Origin: an uncultured cyanobacterium
GTDB taxonomy: Bacteria; Cyanobacteriota; Cyanobacteriia; CACIAM-69d
Length of the DNA: 13,316 bases
NCBI GenBank assembly: GCA_937894105.1
Contig: CALCTI010000445.1
Location: 1-13,316, forward strand
Reading direction: 5' to 3'
Shown here piece by piece: positions 7,056 through 13,316 of this stretch (its first letter is position 1; each line of letters opens with the position of its first letter). The position numbers were made by a program, and so were the translations under genes. The notes beneath the pieces are model-generated. The model made no database searches, was not told the DNA's origin, and saw only the letters and a program-made list of their open reading frames with translations.

Positions 7056-7592
7056 ATGGCTGTTTTTGAAGGTAGTTTTGCCCGCGCCCATTCCCAACGG
7101 TTTGCCATCGTCATTGGTCGTTTCAATGACTTAGTGACCAGCAAACTCCTCAGCGCTTGCCAAGATTGCTTAAAACGTCACGGCGTCAATATTGATCCCG
7201 ATGGTAGTCAGGTAGATTATGCCTGGGTGCCCGGTAGCTTTGAAATTGCTATGGTTGCCCGTCAGCTTGCCCTAACCGGTCGCTACGACGCCATCATTTG
7301 CATCGGTGCCGTTATCCGAGGACAAACTCCCCACTTTGACTATGTGTGTTCCGAAGTGTCAAAGGGCATCGCTGCCACTAGCTTCCAGACCGGTATTCCT
7401 GTGATCTTTGGTATCGTTACTACTGACACCATGCAGCAGGCACTGGAGCGGGCGGGCATTAAGAATAATTTGGGCTGGGGGTATGCCATGTCGGCTTTGG
7501 AAATGGCAAGCCTTATTCCTCAGATCAAAGCGGATCCTAGCAATCCGGCAATACTGGCCGCTGTTGAATCGGCAACGCCCTCTTTGTCCTAG
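7056..7592 (+). CDS. ribH: 6,7-dimethyl-8-ribityllumazine synthase
   Basis: This 178-residue enzyme is lumazine synthase. It condenses 5-amino-6-ribitylamino-uracil with 3,4-dihydroxy-2-butanone 4-phosphate, the penultimate step of riboflavin synthesis in the cytosol. Family motifs are in order: FND (23-25), the substrate-binding WVPGSFEIA (57-65), GAVIRGQTPHFDYV (84-97) containing the catalytic histidine H93, KGIAATSFQTGIPVIFGI (103-120) and TTDTMQQALERAG (122-134). Length is slightly above the common 150-160 residues because of a short C-terminal tail (160-178). The ATG at 7056 sets the reading MAVFEGSF, typical for cyanobacterial RibH. It probably assembles into pentamers or 60-mer shells like its homologues. 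No RFN riboswitch is evident upstream. The gene is bounded downstream by a strong bidirectional terminator. Confidence 0.97.
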   Translation: MAVFEGSFARAHSQRFAIVIGRFNDLVTSKLLSACQDCLKRHGVNIDPDGSQVDYAWVPGSFEIAMVARQLALTGRYDAIICIGAVIRGQTPHFDYVCSEVSKGIAATSFQTGIPVIFGIVTTDTMQQALERAGIKNNLGWGYAMSALEMASLIPQIKADPSNPAILAAVESATPSLS

Positions 7593-7657
7593 CCAGCCAT
7601 TTAAGCGGTCTGTCGGCAGCGCATCCTACGGGCAGCTTAACAGGGGTTCCCAAAAAC

Positions 7658-7689
7658 AAATCCCCCGCCAGAGTTAGGGCGGGGGATTT
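7658..7689. terminator. Bidirectional intrinsic terminator between convergent genes
   Basis: A perfect 12-bp stem, AAATCCCCCGCC (7658-7669) with GGCGGGGGATTT (7678-7689), encloses an 8-nt loop. On the minus strand it is followed by TTTGTTTTTG, an excellent U-tract; on the plus strand the tail is weaker (ATTCGTTT). It separates ribH (plus) from the 64-residue protein gene (minus) and probably serves both. Confidence 0.85.
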
Positions 7690-7708
7690 ATTCGTTTAAG
7701 GTGCTCTT

Positions 7709-7747
7709 GATTTTTTGAGCGATCGCTGGAGACCACCTCAAAAAATC
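7709..7747 (-). terminator. Second hairpin just after the small-gene stop
   Basis: A perfect 11-bp inverted repeat, GATTTTTTGAG (7709-7719) and CTCAAAAAATC (7737-7747), encloses a 17-nt loop that contains a HIP1 octamer. It starts 8 nt after the stop of the minus-strand 64-residue gene. The stem is AT-rich and no U-tract follows it, so alone it would be a weak terminator; with the GC-rich hairpin at 7658-7689 it gives two stem-loops in a row. Confidence 0.45.
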
Positions 7748-7755
7748 ACTCAAGG

Positions 7756-7950
7756 TTAATCATCGAAATCGTCTTCAAATTCCTGATTAACGCGCAACTG
7801 AACATCAAGCAATCGTTTACCGTATCGGCGGTTTCGGCGACGCCCTTTTGCTGCATTGGCCCGCTTGTAGGAGCGCTTGTCCACGACGACCCGCTCCAAA
7901 TCGTTGGCATCGTCCCAGGTTTTGATATCACTAACCGATGTACGTTTCAT
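7756..7950 (-). CDS. Small charged conserved-looking protein, unknown function
   Basis: I do not recognise this 64-residue protein. It has a short N-terminal part (MKRTSVSDIKTWDDANDLER), a very basic middle (residues 25-46, including KGRRRNRRYGKR) and an acidic tail (FEDDFDD). The basic core would suit nucleic acid or ribosome contact, but that is only a guess from charge. The ATG at 7950 is preferred over an in-frame TTG at 7965; neither has a clear ribosome binding site. The reading looks genuine: it is flanked by a structured leader (7988-8056) and two terminator-like hairpins, and a competing frame over the same bases (7746-7931) lacks such organisation. It is convergent with ribH. No signal peptide, membrane span or cysteine is present. 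Confidence 0.6.
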   Translation of the reverse strand: MKRTSVSDIKTWDDANDLERVVVDKRSYKRANAAKGRRRNRRYGKRLLDVQLRVNQEFEDDFDD

Positions 7951-7987
7951 AGCAGTTTGATGCAATAACGTTTTTGGTGCTTTCAGG

Positions 7988-8056
7988 TTAACGATTTTCT
8001 GGGATCAATGTAGCCTGGTGACACAGGGATTTACATTGATCCCCAAGTTCCGTTAA
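7988..8056. promoter_or_regulatory. Nested 69-bp inverted repeat upstream of small gene
   Basis: A symmetrical structure lies 38-106 bp upstream of the 64-residue gene. Its parts, from outside in, are TTAACG/CGTTAA (7988-7993 and 8051-8056), a 7-by-7 unpaired section, a perfect 12-bp arm GGGATCAATGTA/TACATTGATCCC (8001-8012 and 8032-8043), a small asymmetric gap, CCTG/CAGG (8014-8017 and 8024-8027) and a GTGACA loop. No U-tract follows on either strand. It could be a leader-RNA structure, a repressor operator, or the 3' end of the S9 peptidase transcript. The pairing is seen; the role is inferred. The neighbouring 8057-8228 holds nothing else I recognise. Confidence 0.55.
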
Positions 8057-8228
8057 TCAACCAATCCCCAAAAGCGTTTTAGGTAAAGGGTTTTAAAGAT
8101 TAGGCGCGATTTTGCACATCAAGAAAGCTAGATAATTGCAACGCTAGCGCCACACTTTTTCGATTTGTCGTTTCCTTAACCCATATCAACTGAACTTTAT
8201 GGATAGGGAGCAAATTGGGTAGAGTTGG

Positions 8229-10163
8229 CTAGCTATCCAGGTTGGCAATCTCGACGGGAGTGATCGCCTCAGCGGGCTCGAAACCAAAAATCTGTGAGTA
8301 GAAATAGAATTCACCGTCGAGCGATCGCTTGATATTTTCCGACTGGCGAAAGCCGTGCTGCTCCCCTTCAAAGGGCACATAGGCGACGGGGATTCCCTTC
8401 GCTTTTAGGGCCTTCACCATCATTTCTGCCTGGTTGGGAGGAACGATTTTATCGTCAAGTCCCTGGAAAAAAATTACGGGGCAATTAAGCTGTTCCACGG
8501 CATGGAGGGGCGATCGCTCCTCATAGATCGCCTTCTTTTCGGGGTAGGGACCAATAAGCCGATCCAGATAACGGGACTCAAATTTATGGGTATCCCGCGC
8601 TAGGGCTTCCAGCTCGCTGACCCCATAGCGACTGGCACCCGCCTTGAAGGTGTTCTTAAACGTCAGCGCCGCCAGGGTAGTATAGCCGCCAGCACTGCCC
8701 CCTTCGATGGTCAGGCGATTCTCATCTACAATCCCCTGGTCCACGAGATACTTGGCACCATTGACGCAATCATCCACATCTACAATGCCCCAGCTAAAAT
8801 CCAGCCGCCGCCGATATTTCCGCCCATAGCCGGTGCTGCCGCCATAGTTCACGTCCAGCACCGCAAAGCCGCGACTGGTCCAGTATTGAATGCCAAGACT
8901 GAGGCTGCTGGACGTTTGGGCCGTGGGACCGCCGTGAATTTTGACTCGCAGGGGAGGCTTTTCATCGGCAGGTGCTGCAAAGTCTTGATTTTTCGGGCGA
9001 TATAGTAATCCGTAAGCGGTGCCCTCGGTGGTGGGAAATTCCACCGACTCCGGTGCGGATAGGTAGCCCTCGGCGATCGCCAATTCCGTACTGCGCTTTA
9101 AAGACTCCGCCTTGCAGGTGGCAAAGTCGAAATACACCAGCTCCGACGGTGCCGTTGCTGAGCCGCCAATAAACAATGCACAGGTATCGTCTACAAAAAT
9201 GCCGCTTAGGGTGGAGTAAGGCAGATCAAAGGGGGTTAGCTTGCCATTGGCTAAATCCAGGCTGGCTAAGGTCCAAAGCCCCTTTTGGGTATAGGCACAA
9301 ATGGCGCGATCGCCCGAGACAAACCCATAGGTGGACATACCAAACACCCACTGAGGCAGGCCAAATTCCGCCTCCATGGGGCACAGGGTAGTGGGCTCAC
9401 CGTCGGCGTTCCAACGGTATAAATTCCACCAGTCAGTGGAGTCGCTCACGTAGTAAAGCTGTCCCGACGGCGACCACTGGGGCTGAAAAATTGATTCTTC
9501 GGCGACACCAGCAATCTGCCGCGAATTTGCCAAACTGCCGCCGTCCACTATATCCGCCAACCACAGCTGGGTCTCATCCCAGGGCAGATGGGGATGCTGC
9601 CAGGTGAGCCAGGCCAGTTGGGATCCATCAGGGCTTAGGGTGGGCGACGTATGAAAGTCCGATCCCTCCGCTAACACCGTTATCATTTGCGACCCATCCA
9701 AAGGCACCGCCGCAATATAAGCCTTCGCTTCCCCCTCAACGGTGTGGTCCTCGCAGGCACAGATCAGGCGATTTCGGGGCTGATCCCATCGAATATCTGC
9801 GAAACGGCGATCGCCCTCCGGGGTCAGCGCTTCCGGTTCACCTACCACCGGCTGCCGATATAAACGCTGGTCAGCAAAATTGGCAAAATACACCACCCCA
9901 TCAAAAATTGCCCATGACCCGCCACCATATTCATGGGCCCGCGTCCGCACATTGAAAGGGGCTGGCACCACATCGATCGTCGATCCATCTGCCGCCCGGC
10001 AAACCACCGTTGTGCGCCCCTTTTCCGACGGTCGCGCTTCACTCCAGTACAGGGAGTCGCCATCCCGTACCGCACGCCCCAATCCCACACTGCCGGACAC
10101 AATGGCATCGGACGTAATCGGGGATTTCCAACTGCCGTAGGGGGCGATCGCTGTTTGAGTCAT
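8229..10163 (-). CDS. S9-family serine peptidase (prolyl oligopeptidase type)
   Basis: This 644-residue protein cleaves or trims short peptides; the S9 family includes dipeptidyl and acylaminoacyl peptidases. Residues about 25-350 form the beta-propeller gate, with WD-like repeats such as LSPDGSQLAWLTW (176-188) and WSPSGQLYYVSD (230-241). The alpha/beta-hydrolase domain follows with HGGP at the oxyanion site (410-413), the DVNYGGSTGYG strand (437-447), the nucleophile S490 in GGSAGGY, D571 in GLDDKIVPP and H603 in EQHGF, so the catalytic triad is complete. There is no signal peptide, so it is probably cytosolic. The start is ATG at 10163, without a clear ribosome binding site. The gene diverges from the exported four-cysteine protein gene and seems to be transcribed alone. 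The exact cleavage preference cannot be read from the sequence. Confidence 0.93.
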   Translation of the reverse strand: MTQTAIAPYGSWKSPITSDAIVSGSVGLGRAVRDGDSLYWSEARPSEKGRTTVVCRAADGSTIDVVPAPFNVRTRAHEYGGGSWAIFDGVVYFANFADQRLYRQPVVGEPEALTPEGDRRFADIRWDQPRNRLICACEDHTVEGEAKAYIAAVPLDGSQMITVLAEGSDFHTSPTLSPDGSQLAWLTWQHPHLPWDETQLWLADIVDGGSLANSRQIAGVAEESIFQPQWSPSGQLYYVSDSTDWWNLYRWNADGEPTTLCPMEAEFGLPQWVFGMSTYGFVSGDRAICAYTQKGLWTLASLDLANGKLTPFDLPYSTLSGIFVDDTCALFIGGSATAPSELVYFDFATCKAESLKRSTELAIAEGYLSAPESVEFPTTEGTAYGLLYRPKNQDFAAPADEKPPLRVKIHGGPTAQTSSSLSLGIQYWTSRGFAVLDVNYGGSTGYGRKYRRRLDFSWGIVDVDDCVNGAKYLVDQGIVDENRLTIEGGSAGGYTTLAALTFKNTFKAGASRYGVSELEALARDTHKFESRYLDRLIGPYPEKKAIYEERSPLHAVEQLNCPVIFFQGLDDKIVPPNQAEMMVKALKAKGIPVAYVPFEGEQHGFRQSENIKRSLDGEFYFYSQIFGFEPAEAITPVEIANLDS

Positions 10164-10318
10164 AGGGCTGCCAGATCAGGATTAACATTTCGAGACAAAA
10201 CATATGGTAATCCACACTGCGAAACAGAAGGGCGATCGCCAACTTTGAAATCGGGCCAGTCAGTGAATGGGGCGTGGAAAGGCTGTGTTAACTTGCGAAC
10301 GAGAATTAAAAGGATGAC
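10164..10318. promoter_or_regulatory. Divergent intergenic region, S9 peptidase/exported protein
   Basis: These 155 bp separate two divergent starts and must hold both promoters. I see no hexamer pair good enough to call. A HIP1 octamer lies near 10231. An AAAAGGA sequence (10308-10314) is a plausible ribosome binding site for the plus-strand gene, four bases before its GTG. Confidence 0.3.
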
Positions 10319-10870
10319 GTGACGTTAATGACACCTTCACTAAAACGTTTTATGGGACGAGTTGAAGCGATCGCCACTGCCACAGCTCTAACATTATTTA
10401 CTTCCATCAATCCTGCCGTTGCTGATGACTTTCGCAGCGATTTTCCTGAGAATTTAAGCGCGGAATGCCGAGCGGCGATCACCCAAACTCGCCAAACCCT
10501 AAAGTCCAGCCATCGCACTACGGTCTCTTACGCCTCGATAGATACAATCTCTGATAAGCATCCCTATTATGCAATGTCGAATAATATGCCTCCCCACAAT
10601 CTGTACCTTTCTTTAGGCGGGGTCAATGAAATTGTTCAGGGAGATATTGTTACCCAATCGTCAGCATTAAACCTTTTACATTCCACTCAGCTCCTTAGAA
10701 ACTACGCTGAGATTTTGGTGCAAAAATGCGAGACGGTGGGCTTAGTAACCTTCGCGATGAATGATTATCAATCCCGGCAATTTGGGTTGGGAGAAGCCTC
10801 ATTGACTGAGTTTAAATGTTGGGAAGGAATGCCTGTCTATGTACCTGTTCCCTGTTGGCAACCTGACTAA
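10319..10870 (+). CDS. Small exported four-cysteine protein, unknown function
   Basis: This protein has 183 residues from the GTG at 10319, or 180 from the ATG at 10328. Residues 1-35 look like a Sec signal peptide: basic KR and R residues, a hydrophobic core (ATATALTLF) and an AVA-DD cleavage site after residue 35. The mature part (about 148 residues) has four cysteines (C50, C137, C167, C179), enough for two disulfides, which fits a periplasmic or thylakoid-lumen location. I recognise no catalytic motif. The C-terminus has a CWEG and a PCWQPD segment. The ribosome binding site AGGA (10311-10314) favours GTG by spacing, though ATG is possible. The gene is alone on its strand, between divergent S9 peptidase and convergent glmM, and ends before a good terminator. 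Confidence 0.75.
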   Translation: MTLMTPSLKRFMGRVEAIATATALTLFTSINPAVADDFRSDFPENLSAECRAAITQTRQTLKSSHRTTVSYASIDTISDKHPYYAMSNNMPPHNLYLSLGGVNEIVQGDIVTQSSALNLLHSTQLLRNYAEILVQKCETVGLVTFAMNDYQSRQFGLGEASLTEFKCWEGMPVYVPVPCWQPD

Positions 10871-10959
10871 AGTTTCTGAGAAATGTTGCCTAAAAATGCA
10901 GTCCTAAAAGTAGGATGCACGCCTAAAAATTTACTAATTTAGCAATTCATAACATCTGT

Positions 10960-10998
10960 AAAAACCGGGAGAAACGATTATAAATTCCCCCGGTTTTT
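10960..10998. terminator. Bidirectional terminator, exported protein gene/glmM
   Basis: AAAAACCGGG (10960-10969) pairs with CCCGGTTTTT (10989-10998) over a 19-nt loop. On the plus strand the stem runs into TTTTTT; on the minus strand the A-tract provides a T-tract too. It sits between the convergent exported-protein gene and glmM and probably stops both transcripts. Confidence 0.75.
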
Positions 10999-11082
10999 TC
11001 TTCGCGATCGCACAATCAACCGAAATTAAAAGACTGTCTATTCACCCGTTTTTCTCGTGATCGCACACTCAGCCGGAATTAA
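10994..11082. repeat. 53-bp-spaced imperfect duplication at glmM 3' end
   Basis: The segment 10994-11029 (T-run, CGCGATCGCACAATCAACCG, then AAATTAA) resembles 11048-11082 (T-run, CGTGATCGCACACTCAGCCG, then GAATTAA), displaced by 53 bp. The second copy includes the glmM stop codon (TTA on this strand, 11079-11081), and the first includes the tail of the terminator at 10960-10998. It reads as an old tandem duplication. The first copy keeps a perfect HIP1 octamer; the second has one changed base. Confidence 0.55.
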
Positions 11083-12629
11083 CTGGACAAGTGTTCCTCG
11101 ACGATCGCTACTAGATAACTGGTCCAGTGATCCACCATCTGCGCGTCGCTAGCTTCCACCATCACCCGAATGCCCGGCTCAGTGCCCGAGGCTCGCACTA
11201 GGACGCGCCCTTTATCGCCCATGCCCTGTTCCGCATGGTTGATTCCTTGCATCAGTGCATCACACTGTTGCCAATGGCGGCGGCGATCGCGACACTCCAC
11301 CCGCACATTCACTAGCTTTTGAGGATAGGTTTTAAAGCTCGCGTCCACTAGCTCTGCGAGGGTTTTGCCAGACCGCTTCACCAATGCTGCCAGGTGTAAC
11401 GCCGACAACGTGCCATCGCCGCTGGGACCGTAATGGAAACACAGCAAATGTCCTGACTGTTCGCCGCCGAGCATAGACCCGCGATCTACCATGGCTTTGT
11501 GCACATGCTGGTCGCCCACCGCCGTGCGAATCAGCGTGCCCCCTTGGGCTTCCCATGCCCGCTCAAATCCAAGATTCGACATCACCGTCGCCACAATTTC
11601 TTGGTTAGGCAACTGTCCCGCCTTTTTCAGCTCCAAACCCCACAAATATAAGATGTAATCCCCATCTACGATGCGTCCTTGGTTATCTACCGCCAGTACC
11701 CGATCCGCGTCCCCGTCAAAGCCAAAGCCTAAATCGGCATTATGTTCCAGCACCGCCGCCTGAAGGGTTTCCAGGTGGGTGGAGCCGCAGTTAACGTTGA
11801 TGCGATCGCCATTGGGTCGCCCGTGCAGCGTAAGAACCGTTGCCCCCATCTCTTCAAATACGGCAGGGGCAATATTCACCGTGGCTCCCCATGCCGGATC
11901 TAGGATTACTTTCATGCCGCCCAATAGGGTGTCGTCGGTGCCTCCAGCCAGGGTCTTTTCCAAAGCTGCAGCGTACCGATCCACTAAATCAGGACGATAC
12001 AGGGTTTGACCAAAGCGCTGGGGTTGCCACTGGGGATTGTCCACCGCGTGGGTCCGGATGGCCGTTTCAATATCCTGCTGTAAGGCTTTGGATAATTTTG
12101 TGCCGTCGCCGCCGAAAAATTTAATGCCGTTATCGGCAGGAGGGTTGTGGCTGGCAGAAATCATAATCCCGGCGATCACCTCCGTTTGCGCCGCCAAAAA
12201 TGCCACGCCCGGTGTGGGACACAACCCCAAATTCCACACGGTCAATCCCGACGCCGTCATCCCGGCTGCCAGCGCTGCCGATAGCATATCCCCGGAATTA
12301 CGAGAATCTTGACCGAGAATAACCGGTCCCTCCTCCGGGAAACGCGTCTTAAACACGCAGCCCGCCCAGTAACCAATATGTAGCGCTAGGGATACGGTGA
12401 GCACATCACCAACGGTGCCACGAATGCCGTCGGTGCCAAACAGGGGGGCATCGGGCAAGGGGGGCACCGTTAAACCATGCCCTTCAAAGGATTGAACACC
12501 GCTGGCGAATTGAGACTTGTGAGGTTGCTGCTGAGATTGCTCTTGAGATTGGGCTTGAAATTGTTTCTGAGAGTTTCCCTGAGAAGCCGCAATAAAATTG
12601 CTGCTGGGACGAACCGGGGACGTAACCAT
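11079..12629 (-). CDS. glmM: Phosphoglucosamine mutase
   Basis: GlmM converts glucosamine-6-phosphate to glucosamine-1-phosphate in the cytosol, feeding UDP-GlcNAc for peptidoglycan and lipopolysaccharide. The protein has 516 residues. After an N-terminal extension it shows FGTDGIRG (64-71), the phosphoserine loop SASHNP with the active serine S160, the metal site DGDADR (305-310), GGEQSGH (388-394) and the phosphate-binding RASGTEPGIRVMVE (479-492). I chose ATG at 12629 over ATG at 12662 because GGAG precedes it by seven bases. The family is usually about 450 residues and begins close to FGTDGIRG; here about 60 residues precede it, including an SQxQ repeat, and are probably disordered. The related phosphoglucomutase/phosphomannomutase is excluded by the GTDGIRG start and sequence style. 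It is separated by 255 bp from the glycosidase-domain gene upstream on the same strand. Confidence 0.95.
   Translation of the reverse strand: MVTSPVRPSSNFIAASQGNSQKQFQAQSQEQSQQQPHKSQFASGVQSFEGHGLTVPPLPDAPLFGTDGIRGTVGDVLTVSLALHIGYWAGCVFKTRFPEEGPVILGQDSRNSGDMLSAALAAGMTASGLTVWNLGLCPTPGVAFLAAQTEVIAGIMISASHNPPADNGIKFFGGDGTKLSKALQQDIETAIRTHAVDNPQWQPQRFGQTLYRPDLVDRYAAALEKTLAGGTDDTLLGGMKVILDPAWGATVNIAPAVFEEMGATVLTLHGRPNGDRINVNCGSTHLETLQAAVLEHNADLGFGFDGDADRVLAVDNQGRIVDGDYILYLWGLELKKAGQLPNQEIVATVMSNLGFERAWEAQGGTLIRTAVGDQHVHKAMVDRGSMLGGEQSGHLLCFHYGPSGDGTLSALHLAALVKRSGKTLAELVDASFKTYPQKLVNVRVECRDRRRHWQQCDALMQGINHAEQGMGDKGRVLVRASGTEPGIRVMVEASDAQMVDHWTSYLVAIVEEHLSS
12520..12591 (-). repeat. 12-bp minisatellite inside glmM coding SQxQ repeats
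   Basis: Six units, with starts at 12520, 12532, 12544, 12556, 12568 and 12580 on the plus strand, follow the pattern TGAGATTGCTCT and variants with an exact 12-bp period. Because 12 is a multiple of three the frame is kept. On the minus strand the units encode SQGN, SQKQ, FQAQ, SQEQ and SQQQ (residues 16-35 of the 516-residue GlmM). Copy number could vary between strains without breaking the gene. Confidence 0.75.
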
Positions 12630-12884
12630 CTTTTCACTCCACACCAATAAACCGGTTGCCATAAACAGTAGGCGGATCAGCGTTTAACGGCTAGGCAGTT
12701 GTCCTAACCGCAATGGTGTCATTGTTTCCAAGGCGTGACCCGGCAAATCCTGAAATGGATCCTATTTCTTATCGTTCTGTGATGGAGAATAGCATGGGGT
12801 CAGCAAAATCCCTGTTCACCCTTGGGTTTGATCGGACAATTGAGGGGACAATTAGGCGGGTCACAAAACTGATTATTGAGGCGA
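12630..12884. other. Intergenic region upstream of glmM
   Basis: These 255 bp lie between the glycosidase-domain gene and glmM, both minus strand. The glmM ribosome binding site is at the left edge (GGAG on the minus strand, 12637-12640). A two-unit 12-bp tandem repeat, GGACAATTGAGG then GGACAATTAGGC (12834-12857), lies close to the end of the upstream gene. I see no clear promoter hexamers or terminator. Confidence 0.4.
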
Positions 12885-13316
12885 TCAATTCAAGCCGGGC
12901 AGGGCGGGGCGATCGCCATCACGAAATTCTGCCCAGCGATCGCGCAGGGGTTGGGGCGCGGGATTATACCGATCATAGACAGTTAGCACATTGGTGAGAG
13001 AGCGCGGCGAATTCAGCAGCACCTTTCCCCGGTGGGCTAAACCCAATGAGGAACCGCCATCCAGGTTCATAGCATCACGAGAACCAAGGGCGTGCATCAA
13101 ATAAGCTTCCTGTTTCAAGGTGATCGGCGTAACAAAAGTAACTAGATGTAAATGGCGACCGTCTTTGCCAATGCCCACGGCGCTGCGCTTTGCTCTTCCC
13201 GTTAGCACCCGGCGATCGCGAAACCCTTCACTTTGGGGAGCCAGCCAAATTTTTCCTTGTTTAACCAAGCGCGGACCAGCGGTAATCGAGCGCCTATGAT
13301 GTTCCCCTTTCGGTCG
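12885..13316 (-). CDS. Phosphodiester glycosidase (NAGPA-domain) protein, partial
   Basis: Only the C-terminal 143 residues are in the window; the frame is open past the right edge, so the N-terminus is missing. The sequence matches the NAGPA-type domain (phosphodiester glycosidase family, PF09992 from memory): ITAGPRLVKQG near the edge, RSAVGIGKDG in the centre, and the conserved NLDGGSS near the C-terminal end, with the Asp likely in the active site. Family members remove N-acetylglucosamine linked by a phosphodiester, or act in cell-wall and spore-coat related steps; cyanobacterial members are often exported, but the leader is not visible here. The next gene on this strand is glmM, 255 bp downstream, which also deals with amino sugars; that may be coincidence. 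The stop is TGA at 12885-12887. Confidence 0.85.
   Translation of the reverse strand, partial: RPKGEHHRRSITAGPRLVKQGKIWLAPQSEGFRDRRVLTGRAKRSAVGIGKDGRHLHLVTFVTPITLKQEAYLMHALGSRDAMNLDGGSSLGLAHRGKVLLNSPRSLTNVLTVYDRYNPAPQPLRDRWAEFRDGDRPALPGLN

Larger units (their letters stand above)
1..13316. repeat. Dispersed HIP1 octamers (GCGATCGC)
   Basis: About 30 copies of the highly iterated palindrome HIP1 occur, in genes and between them (for example 2739-2746, 7719-7726 and 10367-10374). This is roughly one per 440 bp, far above random expectation of one per 65 kb. HIP1 abundance is characteristic of many cyanobacterial genomes and is the main taxonomic hint here besides psbZ. The count is by eye. Confidence 0.9.

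Noticed and set aside
7056..7677. RFN (FMN) riboswitch for ribH and a second plus-strand frame at 7408-7677
   Set aside because: I see no RFN-like conserved blocks upstream of ribH, and the second frame is a shadow of its 3' half.
7951..7965. Longer start (TTG at 7965) for the 64-residue protein
   Set aside because: An ATG five codons later is a better start codon and the extra residues show no feature.
9933..10322. 129-codon plus-strand frame opposite the S9 peptidase start
   Set aside because: It overlaps the N-terminal part of a well-supported gene and has no recognisable domain.
12630..12662. Longer GlmM start at ATG 12662 (527 residues)
   Set aside because: No ribosome binding site precedes it, whereas GGAG lies seven bases before the ATG at 12629.
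12713..12997. 94-codon plus-strand frame in the glmM upstream region
   Set aside because: It runs into the glycosidase-domain gene on the other strand and shows no domain; most of it is ordinary intergenic DNA.
1..13316. CRISPR arrays, tRNA/rRNA genes, insertion sequences, phage or defence genes
   Set aside because: No regularly spaced direct repeats with unique spacers, no tRNA-like TTCRA arms in a cloverleaf context, and no transposase, integrase or nuclease-like frames were found on either strand.

Overview
The window looks like ordinary chromosomal DNA from a cyanobacterium. Three things point there: psbZ, which encodes a photosystem II subunit; about 30 copies (counted by eye) of the HIP1 octamer GCGATCGC spread through genes and intergenic DNA; and a set of typical cyanobacterial housekeeping genes, including the psbZ-ribH neighbourhood that I recall from Synechocystis sp. 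PCC 6803 (sll1281/sll1282). I cannot name the genus. I see no rRNA, tRNA, CRISPR array, insertion sequence, prophage or defence gene.

Layout. From 85 to 6297 four genes lie on the minus strand. Read in their own direction they are a 932-residue DHH-CBS-tRNA nucleotidyltransferase fusion, a proline-rich single-span membrane protein 36 nt downstream of it, a small cyanobacterial DUF6825-like protein with its own promoter, and an ABC1/UbiB-type atypical kinase. psbZ and ribH follow on the plus strand (6568-7592). They are separated by a terminator-like hairpin and an AT-rich 15-bp repeat array. Two hairpins (7658-7747) separate ribH from a convergent 64-residue gene of unknown function. Upstream of that gene is a large nested inverted repeat (7988-8056). 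An S9-family peptidase (minus) and a small exported four-cysteine protein (plus) diverge at about 10.2 kb. A bidirectional terminator (10960-10998) separates the exported protein from glmM (minus). glmM has an N-terminal extension encoded by a 12-bp minisatellite. The window ends inside a phosphodiester glycosidase-domain gene (minus).

How the genes work together. They do not form one pathway. The products cover photosystem II structure (PsbZ), riboflavin synthesis (RibH), tRNA 3'-end maturation (nucleotidyltransferase), peptidoglycan precursor supply (GlmM, possibly linked to the NAGPA-domain protein), isoprenoid lipid or quinone homeostasis (ABC1 kinase) and peptide turnover (S9 peptidase). 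I found no convincing undescribed multi-gene system. The unusual content is mostly non-coding: several well-formed inverted repeats and hairpins, two short-period repeat arrays, a perfect -10 box framed by a 9-bp direct repeat, and a small duplication at the 3' end of glmM.
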